Shown: positions 1-8,988 of the stretch, piece after piece
Numbering within the stretch: the stretch's first letter is position 1
How the letters are laid out: every line of letters begins with the position of its first letter
Source: Candidatus Paracaedibacteraceae bacterium
Lineage (GTDB): Bacteria; Pseudomonadota; Alphaproteobacteria; Paracaedibacterales; Paracaedibacteraceae
Reading direction: 5' to 3'
NCBI GenBank assembly: GCA_019459505.1
Contig: JAIBEV010000162.1
Coordinates: 1-64,000, forward strand
DNA: 64,000 nucleotides
Notes under the pieces: model-generated
What the model saw: only the letters and a program-made list of their open reading frames with translations
Databases searched by the model: none
What the model was told of the DNA's origin: nothing
Program-made: the position numbers and the translations under genes

Positions 1-57
1 TTATTCCATCCAGGCTTAAAGAGGAGGAGGCAACATTATGAGTTAACCTATAAATAA
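1..57 (+). CDS. C-terminal end of an unidentified ORF cut by the window edge
   Basis: Frame 1 is open from the first base to a TAA at 55-57 and would encode 18 basic residues containing K-R-R-R. The start lies outside the window, so neither family nor reality can be proven. The tandem repeat immediately downstream resembles the multiply repeated end of an IS21-family element. The fragment may therefore be the tail of a transposition gene, but I do not recognise its sequence. Confidence 0.3.
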   Translation, partial: LFHPGLKRRRQHYELTYK

Positions 58-74
58 GTCACCTTAAAGTTGAT

Positions 75-140
75 CAATCCTGTGTCAATTTTAAATCGGT
101 GTTTGCTTCAATTCTGTATCAGTTTTATTTCGGCGTTGAC
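75..140. repeat. Pair of 32-bp imperfect direct repeats, probable end of an IS21-like element
   Basis: Bases 75-106 and 109-140 align without gaps, matching at 24 of 32 positions (my count), with a 34-bp period. Read on the minus strand the unit starts near TGTTGTCAACGCC at about 145. Multiple short terminal repeats are a known property of IS21-family ends. The element boundary is probably near 145, which puts it inside the 3' end of the DUF2628 gene. Family assignment is from general resemblance only. Confidence 0.4.
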
Positions 141-620
141 AACAATCCTATCTCTCTGTTTTTTATGAATTAAATTATACTCTAACTGAACTTTATGTTG
201 TAAATCTATATAATAAAAATAATTAGATATCGTCCCCACTAAAATAAATATTATAGGCAACATTAATATACATATAATTTCAAAAAAATTATTTATAGAG
301 ATACTATCTTGAAGAAAATTTATCTTAAGGAGCATTAATATAAAAGAAAACAGTTGTACAAATAAAAACGCTACTATCATTAAAATGCCATAGCTAAAAA
401 TTGCTCCTAGCGAGACAAGTATTGAAGTAAGATACATCTTTCGATAGAGCATCCAAGTAGTATTAAAAAAGCAAGCAGCCCAATTCCAAGTAAAAGTTTT
501 ACCGGATGCTATTTTAGTAAATGCTTTTTCATAAAACTTATTACGTTTTTCTTTTCTAACAGAAGAAGTATTCGGATAAGAAGCCAACTCTATAATCTTT
601 TTTAATTCATCTTCATTCAT
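108..620 (-). CDS. DUF2628 family inner-membrane protein, C-terminus probably rewritten by an IS end
   Basis: The 170-residue protein has the DUF2628 hallmark near residues 43-62: a W-N-W-A-A-x-F-F core followed by W-x-L-Y-R-K-M-Y. Two long hydrophobic segments (about 63-95 and 110-140) follow and are probably membrane helices. The family has no firmly assigned function. The last dozen or so codons lie in the tandem repeat taken here to be an IS end, so the original stop codon has probably been lost and the tail is chimeric. The gene stands alone, with an AT-rich leader upstream. Confidence 0.7.
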   Translation of the reverse strand: MNEDELKKIIELASYPNTSSVRKEKRNKFYEKAFTKIASGKTFTWNWAACFFNTTWMLYRKMYLTSILVSLGAIFSYGILMIVAFLFVQLFSFILMLLKINFLQDSISINNFFEIICILMLPIIFILVGTISNYFYYIDLQHKVQLEYNLIHKKQRDRIVVNAEIKLIQN

Positions 621-828
621 TATAATCGCCTTAAAGGATAAATTTTATTACTATTTTTTTACAATAATCATTAAGGAATATTGCTTACTATACTAACCAC
701 TTATCATACTGTTTTATTGGGAAAAATCAAAAGATTTCGGCTTTATTAGCGAAAGAATAATAAAAGCTCTCCTATCCTCGACAGAAGGATCCAGGGTAAG
801 CCATTCGAGGGCCTCCCTGGTTCATAAC

Positions 829-3393
829 TTACTCTACGATCAAAGCTCCATCCTTTTCAGTGACATTAACAGTTGCCCCCTCCAACAGTTCTCCGCTCAG
901 AATCTTTAAGGCCAGAGGATCTTGAAGATTGCGTTGAATCACCCGCTTTAGGGGACGAGCACCATAGACAGGATCATAGCCCGCTTCAGCCAACCATTCT
1001 GAGGCCTTATCGTCCACATTGAGGGTGATCTTCCGCTCTGCTAATCGCTTAGCCAATTGCGCAATTTGGATCTTAACAATATAAGCCATATTGGCGCGAC
1101 TGAGTCGATGGAAGATTAAGATTTCATCGAGGCGGTTCAGAAATTCCGGTCTAAAAGACTCCCGAACCACGCCCATCACTTGGCTGCGTACCTCGGGTGT
1201 AATATCCTCACTGGCATGACTGGCCAAATACTCAGCTCCTAAGTTAGAGGTCAGGATAATGACGGTGTTCCGGAAATCAACGGTCCGCCCCTGACTATCG
1301 GTCAAACGCCCTTCATCAAGCACTTGCAAGAGCACATTAAAGACATCAGGATGAGCTTTTTCAACTTCGTCAAACAAGATGACTTGATAAGGGCGTCGGC
1401 GTACAGCCTCTGTCAGAGCACCCCCTTGTTCATAACCGACATAACCAGGAGGGGCTCCAATCAATCGAGCCACCGCATGCTTTTCCATGTATTCCGACAT
1501 GTCGATGCGCACCATATTCGTTTCATCATCAAATAAAAACTCTGCCAGCGCTTTAGTCAATTCCGTCTTACCGACACCGGTTGGTCCTAGAAACAGGAAA
1601 GATCCAAGCGGCCGATTGGGATCTTGCAAACCCGCTCGCGATCGGCGAACGGATTGAGCCACCGCTTTGACAGCTTCGTCTTGACCAATAACCCGCTGTC
1701 CTAATTTTTCTTCCATGTGAATGAGCTTGTCTTTTTCACCCGTCAGCATTTTATCGACCGGGATACCTGTCCAGCGTTCAACCACAGCAGCAATATCTTG
1801 ATCCGTAACCTCTTCACGCAAAGACCGTTTATCCCCGTCCTCTGCCATGGACGATAATCTAGCCTCCAGCCCTGGAATAAGGCCATAGGTGATCTCCCCT
1901 GCTCTTGCCAGATCACCACGCCGCTGCGCGATTTCTAACTCTGACCGCAGAGCATCTAACTGCTCTTTAATCTTATGAGTACTGGCAATGCTTTCCTTTT
2001 CCGCCCGCCATTCTGCTGTCATCAGGGTCGATTTTTCTTCAAGGTCGGCAAGCTCTTGTTCTAACTTAAGGAGACGCTCTCTAGACGCTGGATCTTCTTC
2101 TTTCTTTAACGCTTCACGCTCAATCTTCAATTGAATAATGCGTCGATCCAATTCATCAATATCTTCCGGCTTAGAATCAACAGCCATACGGATACGGCTG
2201 GCAGCTTCATCCATCAAATCGATGGCTTTATCGGGCAAAAAGCGGTCACTAATATAGCGATTCGAAAGAGTACAGGCTGCTACAATTGCATTATCACTGA
2301 TACGAACCCCATGGTGAATTTCATACTTTTCTTTTAAGCCGCGAAGGATTGAAATTGTGTCTTCAACCGTTGGCTCATTGACAAAGACCGGTTGGAATCG
2401 ACGCGCCAACGCCGCATCTTTTTCAATATGTTGGCGATATTCATCCAGAGTAGTAGCGCCAACACAATGTAACTCACCGCGGGCCAAGGCTGGCTTTAAC
2501 ATATTAGAGGCATCCATAGCCCCTTCAGCCTTACCTGCCCCCACAAGGGTGTGTAACTCATCAATGAATAACACAATATCGCCAGCAGCATTGGCAATCT
2601 CATTTAAGACAGCTTTCAACCGCTCTTCAAATTCACCGCGGTATTTGGCCCCCGCAATTAAAGCACCCAAATCAAGCGACATTAAGCGCGTATTCTTCAA
2701 AGCTTCGGGCACATCCCCATTGACAATACGCAAGGCTAAGCCTTCAGCAATCGCTGTTTTTCCCACGCCCGGCTCACCAATGAGAACGGGATTATTTTTG
2801 GTTCGGCGGGAGAGCACTTGAATTGTTCGACGGATCTCCTCATCACGGCCAATAACGGGATCGAGTTTTCCTTCGCGCGCCACTGCTGTTAGATCCTTGG
2901 CATAACGATTTAAGGCATCAAAAGTATCTTCGGCATTTTGAGAGTCAGCCGTCCGTCCTTTGCGGAAGGAAGCAATAGCTTCGCTTAATTTAGAAGCGGT
3001 GACACCAGCGGATTCTGCCAAGTGTTTACCAGGATCGATCGAGCAAAGGCCCAGAAATAAAACTTCCGCGGTCACGAACTGATCACGCATTTTATCCGCA
3101 GCTTTCTCCGCTACGTCAAAGGCCTTGGCTGCTTCCTGCGCTAAATAAACGCCGCCCGCACCACCTCCTGATACCTTTGGGATTTTACCCAGTTCCGCCT
3201 CAACAGCTTGATGAAATTGCTTGACATTACCCCCAGCAGCAGTCACAATTTTTGCCGCCAACCCCTCAGGATCGTCGAGTAATACTTTTAAAAGATGGAA
3301 AGGGGTGAGTTGTTGATGTCCTTCACGCACAGCCATCATTTGGGCTGACTGAATCATGCCTTGGGCACGTTGAGTATAACGATCTTGATTCAT
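829..3393 (-). CDS. clpB: ATP-dependent disaggregase ClpB
   Basis: This Hsp100 chaperone of 854 residues, the usual ClpB length, pulls aggregated proteins apart together with DnaK in the cytoplasm. It has the N-terminal Clp repeat domain (about 1-150), a first AAA+ domain with Walker A G-E-P-G-V-G-K-T near 206-213, a charged coiled-coil middle domain (about 400-520), and a second AAA+ domain with G-P-T-G-V-G-K-T near 605 and the conserved G-A-P-P-G-Y-V-G-Y loop. The middle domain separates it from ClpA and ClpC. An AGGAGG ribosome-binding site sits 6 bases before the ATG. Position downstream of prmC and DUF4167 matches the order seen in other alphaproteobacteria. A second Clp ATPase, the T6SS type, lies at 11-13.7 kb. 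Confidence 0.97.
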   Translation of the reverse strand: MNQDRYTQRAQGMIQSAQMMAVREGHQQLTPFHLLKVLLDDPEGLAAKIVTAAGGNVKQFHQAVEAELGKIPKVSGGGAGGVYLAQEAAKAFDVAEKAADKMRDQFVTAEVLFLGLCSIDPGKHLAESAGVTASKLSEAIASFRKGRTADSQNAEDTFDALNRYAKDLTAVAREGKLDPVIGRDEEIRRTIQVLSRRTKNNPVLIGEPGVGKTAIAEGLALRIVNGDVPEALKNTRLMSLDLGALIAGAKYRGEFEERLKAVLNEIANAAGDIVLFIDELHTLVGAGKAEGAMDASNMLKPALARGELHCVGATTLDEYRQHIEKDAALARRFQPVFVNEPTVEDTISILRGLKEKYEIHHGVRISDNAIVAACTLSNRYISDRFLPDKAIDLMDEAASRIRMAVDSKPEDIDELDRRIIQLKIEREALKKEEDPASRERLLKLEQELADLEEKSTLMTAEWRAEKESIASTHKIKEQLDALRSELEIAQRRGDLARAGEITYGLIPGLEARLSSMAEDGDKRSLREEVTDQDIAAVVERWTGIPVDKMLTGEKDKLIHMEEKLGQRVIGQDEAVKAVAQSVRRSRAGLQDPNRPLGSFLFLGPTGVGKTELTKALAEFLFDDETNMVRIDMSEYMEKHAVARLIGAPPGYVGYEQGGALTEAVRRRPYQVILFDEVEKAHPDVFNVLLQVLDEGRLTDSQGRTVDFRNTVIILTSNLGAEYLASHASEDITPEVRSQVMGVVRESFRPEFLNRLDEILIFHRLSRANMAYIVKIQIAQLAKRLAERKITLNVDDKASEWLAEAGYDPVYGARPLKRVIQRNLQDPLALKILSGELLEGATVNVTEKDGALIVE

Positions 3394-3643
3394 GGTAACC
3401 TCCTGACTTTTTTTGGCTATAGAATAGCACTATTTTACTACAGTAGGTATGAAATTTTATTTATAAAATATTCAAAATAATCACGCAAACAAGGAGCAAC
3501 TAGAAGATATGACCTCTCCCTCTTCCCTTTAATGCTTAAGCTCTTCCTCTTCTAGATTTTCTTCTATATTAATTATTGGTACCCTGAAAATACGTAATTT
3601 TCTCAGAGTCTAATTATTCCTTTCACCCCTCTATTAAAGGGAC

Positions 3644-3672
3644 AATAAATAAAAATAAGGCCTAAGGCCTTA
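3644..3672 (-). terminator. Rho-independent terminator of the prmC/DUF4167 unit
   Basis: Downstream of the DUF4167 stop on the minus strand, a 6-bp stem AAGGCC/GGCCTT with a 3-base loop is followed by ATTTTTATTTATT. The remaining gap between here and clpB (3394-3643) is AT-rich and shows nothing else I can support. Confidence 0.7.
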
Positions 3673-3699
3673 GCTACTAAATAAAGATAAAAATTTTTC

Positions 3700-4179
3700 T
3701 TATTCCATGGCCGATTTCTCTGGCGTAATGCTTTCCTCACCTTTAGGTCGTGGACGACGGCCTGGACGACGCATAGGAGTCTTGACAGGCTCAGGTGTTG
3801 ACTGGGGTTCAAGCGCAACAATTGTTTTTTCTGCAATTGCTTCTGTCGCACCCTTATCTTCTCTATCCGTTTCTTCTGGAGAGGTTGGTATGGAAGAATG
3901 AGATTGATTAGCTTGCTGATGTTCACGATGTTCGCGATATTCATTGAGGATTCGCAAAAAATGATCGGCATGCTGATAATAATATTCAGCCTGTACACGA
4001 TCGCCCGAACCCATAGCTTCTTTAGCTTGACTCATATACCGTTCGTAATTCTGAGAAGCAACACCATAACGTGGGCGAGATTCAGGGCGTTCGTAAACAT
4101 TACGATCTGGCGTTGGCCGTCCCCCATTATTATTAGATCGACGAACAGTAGAACCTCGCGAACGATTTCTTCTTAACAT
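3700..4179 (-). CDS. DUF4167 domain protein
   Basis: The 159-residue protein has a basic, Arg/Asn-rich start, then the DUF4167 core (about 38-85) with Y-E-R-Y-M-S-Q-A-K-E-A and a segment reading Y-Y-Y-Q-H-A-D-H-F-L-R. Its low-complexity tail ends in an Arg/Pro-rich basic stretch. DUF4167 is an alphaproteobacterial family of unknown function, usually placed between prmC and clpB as here; the basic ends would suit RNA or ribosome binding, which is inference. A 131-residue ORF in another frame over the same DNA lacks family features and is a shadow. A terminator follows. Confidence 0.85.
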   Translation of the reverse strand: MLRRNRSRGSTVRRSNNNGGRPTPDRNVYERPESRPRYGVASQNYERYMSQAKEAMGSGDRVQAEYYYQHADHFLRILNEYREHREHQQANQSHSSIPTSPEETDREDKGATEAIAEKTIVALEPQSTPEPVKTPMRRPGRRPRPKGEESITPEKSAME

Positions 4180-4341
4180 TAATAACTTACCTAATTTTCT
4201 GAAAACTTGTTATGACCTCTAGGGCCGGCTACGCTCTCAACGCTAAGATTTCTCTCGAAACCGCGACACAGCTATACTCAGTCTAACAACTCTTTTGGCC
4301 CTTTGCCAAGAATTTTATTTCCTCTTATTTTTAAAGGAAAT

Positions 4342-5172
4342 CTAAGAAAAAACCAAACACCTGTCTAATTGATTGAAATCTTTCACCTTGACAAGCAAAT
4401 TGAACCCATTTTTTTGTGCAATAAAATTTACTGCATCGGCTTGTGCGTGACCGATTTCAAAAATAATGATGCCACCATCCTTAAGATAAGGCCGCGCTAA
4501 TTGCAAAATTACCCTATAATCAGCTAAACCATTATCGGCAGCAAATAAAGCGGTCTCCGGATCATATAATGTTTGACGAGATAAAACTTCGGATCGATCA
4601 ATATAAGGTGGATTAGCAAGGATAATATCAAATCTGCCCGAGACATTTTCAAACCAGTTGGACTGAATAAATTCGCAACGATCTTGGATTTTCAAAGTCT
4701 GAGCATTTTCCTGAGCCACGGCTAAAGCTGCCTCAGAAAAGTCAATTCCCACCCCAGTAGCCGTCGTTAATTCAGATAAAAGGCTTAAAAGCAAACACCC
4801 CGACCCTGTTCCTAAATCTAAAACCCGCAAGGGGATTTGATGATCGGGAAGATATTTCAAAGCCGTCTCAATGAGAACTTCACTATCAGGACGGGGATCT
4901 AATGTAGCCGCCGTTACTCTGAATTTTAATCCCCAAAATTCTTTATATCCTAAAATTTTGGCCAATGGCTCATACTGACACCGTCGATCCACATAATTTG
5001 ATAAAGTCTTGAATGCTGTAGAGCTAATTTCAGTCGGCCCATCAAATAACAGCTTTTCTTGAGGGAGCTCTAAAACATGTCCTATCAATAACCGCAATTC
5101 ACGAACAGGATTTTCAGCGGGACTCCCCTGCATTTTTTCGAGAAGTTTTTTAAAGGCTACTGAAAAATTCAT
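4342..5172 (-). CDS. prmC: Peptide chain release factor N5-glutamine methyltransferase PrmC
   Basis: PrmC methylates the glutamine of the GGQ motif in release factors RF1 and RF2 using S-adenosylmethionine. The 276-residue protein has the N-terminal helical domain, the SAM-binding motif D-L-G-T-G-S-G, and the catalytic N-P-P-Y near residue 186. Its ATG overlaps the TGA of the upstream NAD kinase gene in a 4-base ATGA, so the two are translationally coupled. In many relatives prfA sits directly upstream; here NAD kinase takes that position. Confidence 0.95.
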   Translation of the reverse strand: MNFSVAFKKLLEKMQGSPAENPVRELRLLIGHVLELPQEKLLFDGPTEISSTAFKTLSNYVDRRCQYEPLAKILGYKEFWGLKFRVTAATLDPRPDSEVLIETALKYLPDHQIPLRVLDLGTGSGCLLLSLLSELTTATGVGIDFSEAALAVAQENAQTLKIQDRCEFIQSNWFENVSGRFDIILANPPYIDRSEVLSRQTLYDPETALFAADNGLADYRVILQLARPYLKDGGIIIFEIGHAQADAVNFIAQKNGFNLLVKVKDFNQLDRCLVFS

Positions 5173-5936
5173 GGTGTAAATTGTTCGCGAATAATCCGGT
5201 CGTCCAAATTATGGTCTTCTGTGAAAAGCAGTCGAAAGAATGAATCCGTTACTTGTTCAATATTTACCTGCTCAACGTTTTCCACCATTTGAGAATCTGC
5301 AGAGGCACTCACGGCCCGCTCTTGAGGATTTAACACCGTCAGTTTAATCTTAACAGAACTCGGTAACAATGCCCCTCGCCAACGACGCGGTCGAAAGGGG
5401 CTAATGGGGGTTAAGGCTAACAAGTTGGCCCCCAAAGGAATAATCGGACCATGGGCAGATAAATTATAAGCTGTACTCCCAGCCGGTGTTGCCACAATTA
5501 CCCCATCACTCACTAATTCATTCAAGCGAACAATCCCATCAATCTCAATCTGAATTTTGCCAGCTTGAGAGGACTGGCGCATCAAAGAAACTTCATTAAT
5601 AGCATGATGGACCTGCTCTTCACCCTTAACATCAATGGTTGTCATTCGCAGGGGGTACAGCGCTGTTTCATGGGCATGCTTAACTTTATCAAGCAAATTT
5701 TCTGGAGCCACTGAATTCATCAGGAAACCAACAGTACCTGCGTTAACACCAAAGAATGGAGCATTTAAATGTCGCAAATTATGAAGGGCATGCAACATGA
5801 AGCCATCTCCACCAATCACAACAATATAATCCGCCTCATCAAGAGGTACCGGCTCTATATATTTTAGAGCTTGGGCTTGAAATTCCTGCGCCTTAGGGTT
5901 ACGGGATGGAAATAGGGCAATTTTTTGAATGTTCAT
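5169..5936 (-). CDS. nadK: NAD kinase
   Basis: It phosphorylates NAD to NADP with ATP or polyphosphate. The G-G-D-G-F-M-L motif and the downstream signature S-D-G-V-I-V-A-T-P-A-G-S-T-A-Y-N are diagnostic. About 255 residues from the chosen ATG at 5936 is normal for the short alphaproteobacterial form. An in-frame TTG at 5954 would add six residues, but neither codon has a clear ribosome-binding site, and homologues typically begin just before the K-I-A-L-F strand. It heads a minus-strand unit with prmC and is divergent from the T6SS genes. Confidence 0.93.
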   Translation of the reverse strand: MNIQKIALFPSRNPKAQEFQAQALKYIEPVPLDEADYIVVIGGDGFMLHALHNLRHLNAPFFGVNAGTVGFLMNSVAPENLLDKVKHAHETALYPLRMTTIDVKGEEQVHHAINEVSLMRQSSQAGKIQIEIDGIVRLNELVSDGVIVATPAGSTAYNLSAHGPIIPLGANLLALTPISPFRPRRWRGALLPSSVKIKLTVLNPQERAVSASADSQMVENVEQVNIEQVTDSFFRLLFTEDHNLDDRIIREQFTP

Positions 5937-6102
5937 GGGACCACGTTCAGCCAATTTATAATAATATTATAAACTGTTTTTATAAAAAGACTCAACTTAA
6001 ACTATTTCTTAGATTTTCCCTTTACTTACCCTGCCTATTTTTTCTTTTTTTATTTTTTTGCAATATAATTCATAAAATTCTGGAAAATTTTTTGTTTTGT
6101 TA

Positions 6103-6119
6103 AGCGTTTCTTAAACGTT
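6103..6119. promoter_or_regulatory. Short inverted repeat in the nadK-tssB divergent region
   Basis: CGTTT (6105-6109) and AAACG (6113-6117) form an inverted repeat with a 3-base spacer, about 60 bases before the tssB start. The surrounding 240 bases are very AT-rich and probably hold promoters in both directions. The repeat could be an operator for the T6SS operon, but no regulator can be named. Confidence 0.3.
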
Positions 6120-6178
6120 ATCCCCCAATATTAGAGTTAAAGATGCACTTATACCCAAAGTATGGGAGGGTTAATTAA

Positions 6179-6712
6179 ATGGAAAGTATTCAACATAAAT
6201 TAGACCGGGTCCGCTCACCACGTGTCCAAATTACTTATGACGTGGAAATCGGCAATGCGATTGTGATGAAGGAATTACCCTTCGTGATGGGAATTATGGC
6301 AGACCTTGCGGGTCATCCTGCCGAGGCCCCTGCTCCCCTTAAAACGCGTAAGTTCGTGGAAATTGATCGCGATAATTTTAACGATATTATGGAAAAGATC
6401 CGCCCACGCTTGGTCCTGCGCACCGACAATAAGCTCGCCAATGATGGCAGTCATCTGAGTGCTGAGTTGTTCTTCCATAATATGGATGACTTCCAACCCT
6501 TAAATGTTGTCAAGCAGATTGCCCCCCTGCGCAGGCTTTATGAAGCGAGAACAAAATTAAAAGACATGCTCACTAAGCTCGATGGCAATGATGTGCTGGA
6601 TGAGCTGCTCCATGAAGTAATTACTAGCACAGAACAGCAAAATGCTTTGAAAACAGAACTTGGTATGACAGATGACGCAGCAGCTGCAAAAGCTGATACA
6701 CCTGCAAGCTAA
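6179..6712 (+). CDS. tssB: T6SS contractile sheath small subunit TssB
   Basis: TssB (VipA) pairs with TssC to form the contractile sheath around the Hcp tube. The 177-residue protein starts with the family's Q-H-K-L-D-R-V-R-x-P-R-V-Q-I-T-Y-D-V-E segment, then L-P-F-V-M-G-I-M-A-D-L-A-G, and near 65-85 the F-V-E-I-D-R-D-N-F region. A GGGAGGG ribosome-binding site precedes the ATG. It opens an operon with tssC 22 bases on. The alanine-rich acidic end is dispensable-looking. Confidence 0.96.
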   Translation: MESIQHKLDRVRSPRVQITYDVEIGNAIVMKELPFVMGIMADLAGHPAEAPAPLKTRKFVEIDRDNFNDIMEKIRPRLVLRTDNKLANDGSHLSAELFFHNMDDFQPLNVVKQIAPLRRLYEARTKLKDMLTKLDGNDVLDELLHEVITSTEQQNALKTELGMTDDAAAAKADTPAS

Positions 6713-6734
6713 AGAAGGATAAGGGAGAAAAATT

Positions 6735-8198
6735 ATGGCAGACACCACCCAGCCTCAAGCTCAAGAGCAAGTCACCCTCGACGTTTTAATGTCAAAGGGC
6801 AAGCTTGCAAAAGACGACACACAAAAACCTTTCGCTCGCGATCTGGTTGAAGAGTTTGTTCGACAAGTTGTTGAACAAGGGAATGTCTTGAGCAATGATA
6901 CCGTCACATTTATCAATCAACGGATTCAGCAAATTGATGATCTGATCGCTGTTCAACTGAATGAATTCATGCACACCGATGAGTTTAGGACTCTTGAAGG
7001 ATCCTGGCGCGGTCTAAATTATCTGGTTATGAACTCTGAGACCGGAACACATTTGAAATTACGGTTGATGACAGCCACAAAACAAGAACTTTTGGATGAC
7101 TTGGAAAAGGCCATTGAATTTGACCAAAGCACCTTGTTCAAGAAAATCTATGAAGAAGAATATGGGACCTACGGCGGCCATCCTTATTCCTGCTTAATCG
7201 GGGATTATGAATTTACCCGTCATCCCATGGATATGGAATTGCTCTCTAAGTTATCTCAGGTCGCGGCAGCAGCTCATGCACCGTTCATCTCATCAGCTCA
7301 CCCGCGCCTTTTTGACTTTGACTCTTTCGAAGAAATGGGTCGCCCCCGTGACCTTTCCAAAATCTTTGAAAGTCTGGAATTAATTAAGTGGAATTCTTTC
7401 CGGGATTCTGAAGATTCACGCTATGTGGCCCTGGTCTTGCCGCATGTGATGATGCGTTTACCTTATGGCGCCAATACATTGCCCGCAGAAGGCATTAATT
7501 TTGAAGAAGACGTGGCGGGTGCCGATTCTAAAAAATTCTGCTGGACTAATGCTGCCTATGTTCTGGGAACAAAATTAACAGATGCCTTTTCTAAGTATAA
7601 ATGGCTTGCGGCCATCCGCGGTGTTGAAGGAGGTGGTTTAGTTGAAGGACTCCCAGCCTATACCTATAAAACGGCCGATGGGGACATTGCTCTTAAATGT
7701 CCAACCGAAGTTGTGATTACCGATCGTCGAGAAAAAGAATTAAGCGATCTCGGCTTTATTTCTTTGGTTCACTGTAAGGGTACAGACTATGCTGCATTTT
7801 TTGGCGGACAAACAACACAACGTCCAAAAGTCTATAACTTAGATGATGCAACGGCCAATGCCTCTCTATCAGCTCGCTTACCATATATGCTGAATGCTTC
7901 CCGTTTTGCCCACTACATTAAAGTGATTATGCGCGATAAAATTGGTAGCTTCCTTACAGCGGATAACGTGTCTCAGTATCTCAACACCTGGATTGCTAAC
8001 TATGTTCTTTTAAATGACGATGCACCGCAGTCTGTTAAAGCACGTTACCCTCTCCGGGAGGCACGAGTGGATGTGTATGATATCCCTGGAAAACCAGGAT
8101 CATATCGTTCTGTGGTTTATATTCGCCCCCATTTACAAATGGAAGAACTAACAGCATCGATTCGCTTGGTTGCAACCTTACCAGCGCCTGCTGGGTGA
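6735..8198 (+). CDS. tssC: T6SS contractile sheath large subunit TssC
   Basis: TssC (VipB) is the main sheath protein; 487 residues is typical. Visible family landmarks are L-E-G-S-W-R-G-L-N-Y-L near 90, G-D-Y-E-F near 152, F-M-R-L-P-Y-G-type residues (M-M-R-L-P-Y-G) near 240, F-C-W-T-N-A-A-Y near 273, and F-L-T-A-D-N-V-S-Q-Y-L-N-T-W-I in the C-terminal domain. It starts 22 bases after tssB with a GGGAG ribosome-binding site. A strong hairpin lies between its stop and the first tube gene. Confidence 0.96.
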   Translation: MADTTQPQAQEQVTLDVLMSKGKLAKDDTQKPFARDLVEEFVRQVVEQGNVLSNDTVTFINQRIQQIDDLIAVQLNEFMHTDEFRTLEGSWRGLNYLVMNSETGTHLKLRLMTATKQELLDDLEKAIEFDQSTLFKKIYEEEYGTYGGHPYSCLIGDYEFTRHPMDMELLSKLSQVAAAAHAPFISSAHPRLFDFDSFEEMGRPRDLSKIFESLELIKWNSFRDSEDSRYVALVLPHVMMRLPYGANTLPAEGINFEEDVAGADSKKFCWTNAAYVLGTKLTDAFSKYKWLAAIRGVEGGGLVEGLPAYTYKTADGDIALKCPTEVVITDRREKELSDLGFISLVHCKGTDYAAFFGGQTTQRPKVYNLDDATANASLSARLPYMLNASRFAHYIKVIMRDKIGSFLTADNVSQYLNTWIANYVLLNDDAPQSVKARYPLREARVDVYDIPGKPGSYRSVVYIRPHLQMEELTASIRLVATLPAPAG

Positions 8199-8210
8199 TA
8201 AACATCTAAC

Positions 8211-8242
8211 TTAATCTGTGGGGCAATTGCCCTACAGATTAG
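8211..8242 (+). promoter_or_regulatory. Strong intercistronic RNA hairpin between tssC and the first hcp-like gene
   Basis: AATCTGT-G-GGGC (from 8213) pairs with GCCC-T-ACAGATT (to 8240) around an AATT loop. This makes about 12 base pairs, extended by a flanking T-A pair. No T-run follows, so it is not a classic terminator. It may stabilise the 3' end of tssBC mRNA, act as a processing site, or attenuate read-through. The next gene has its own strong AGGAGG site. Confidence 0.65.
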
Positions 8243-8281
8243 TAATAGACAAAGCCTATAGCTTTTAGGAGGAAAGACAAG

Positions 8282-8851
8282 ATGTCCCATAATTATACAC
8301 AGTACGGTAGTATTCCCTTAGCCGGCGATCAGAGTGTTAGCATTCCGGTTGTAGACCCCCGCATTAAACATGTAAACAGCGTTACCACCCCTGAGTGGAT
8401 GATTTCGATTGATAAAATGTTGTCCTCTAATATTGAGGGTTATGAAACCTTTACAGAGTTATATGGTTGGTTTGCAGAACAAGCCCGTTTAACCAAAGGA
8501 AGTACTGCTTCTCAATTATTCTCTACTTCAGCCGTACAACACTCCAATATTTTGATTGTTATTCCTAATGGACTATACTTACCCCTTTTAGAGACCATCA
8601 TGAACACCGGCTCAAATGTGGCTGCCATTAAGATTGTACGATTAGCCAATATTACAGATCTCAAGATTCCGATACAAGAAGTTGACTATACAAATTGCAA
8701 AGTTGAATCTATTCAGCAAAAACTTGATGAGATTATTTTATCTATTCGCCCGGAGACGCGAATGAATACCGTCATTCAATATAGTCAGGATGGCAGTAAA
8801 CTTGGTCAAAACGTTAGCTTCTTTGATTATGTTACGGGTAAAGCAACCTAA
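8282..8851 (+). CDS. Hcp-like T6SS tube protein, paralogue 1
   Basis: The 189-residue protein aligns with the next-but-one gene across nearly its whole length: T-P-E-W-M, E-Q-A-R-L-T-K-G, Q-L-F-S-T, I-R-P-E-T-R and an N-V-S-F-F-D-Y end. Its layout follows the Hcp tube fold: an I-E-G loop early, a strand reading E-L-Y-G-W, and a C-terminal Y-x-Q-D-G-x-K-x-G turn. It is longer than canonical Hcp (about 160-170) and lacks the usual opening motif, so it is a divergent tube protein. AGGAGG precedes the start. A terminator separates it from paralogue 2. Confidence 0.8.
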   Translation: MSHNYTQYGSIPLAGDQSVSIPVVDPRIKHVNSVTTPEWMISIDKMLSSNIEGYETFTELYGWFAEQARLTKGSTASQLFSTSAVQHSNILIVIPNGLYLPLLETIMNTGSNVAAIKIVRLANITDLKIPIQEVDYTNCKVESIQQKLDEIILSIRPETRMNTVIQYSQDGSKLGQNVSFFDYVTGKAT

Positions 8852-8875
8852 TCACCCTTCTCCTCTATTATTCAG

Positions 8876-8902
8876 ATCCTCAGCTCAGGTTGGGGATTTT
8901 TT
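8876..8902 (+). terminator. Rho-independent terminator between the two hcp-like genes
   Basis: ATCCTCA (8876-8882) pairs with TGGGGAT (8891-8897, one G-T pair) and is followed by TTTTTATT. It should end many transcripts after paralogue 1, implying a partial break or a separate promoter for paralogue 2. Confidence 0.65.
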
Positions 8903-8988
8903 ATTAAAAATTAATTTAAATTTTTACTAAAAATTAATCAGCGTTACGTCATGATAAATATAAGATAGTTAGACTCAGGAGAAAAAGA

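Noticed and set aside
791-820. CCAGGG...CCCTGG inverted repeat after clpB
   Set aside because: The six-base stem has an 18-base loop and no T-run on the minus strand, so a terminator call is not supported.
2357-2821. 154-residue plus-strand ORF opposite clpB
   Set aside because: Shadow of the conserved clpB AAA+ domain; no ribosome-binding site or family similarity.
3603-3998. 131-residue minus-strand ORF overlapping the DUF4167 gene
   Set aside because: The other frame carries the conserved DUF4167 core; this one has no family features and runs through the terminator.
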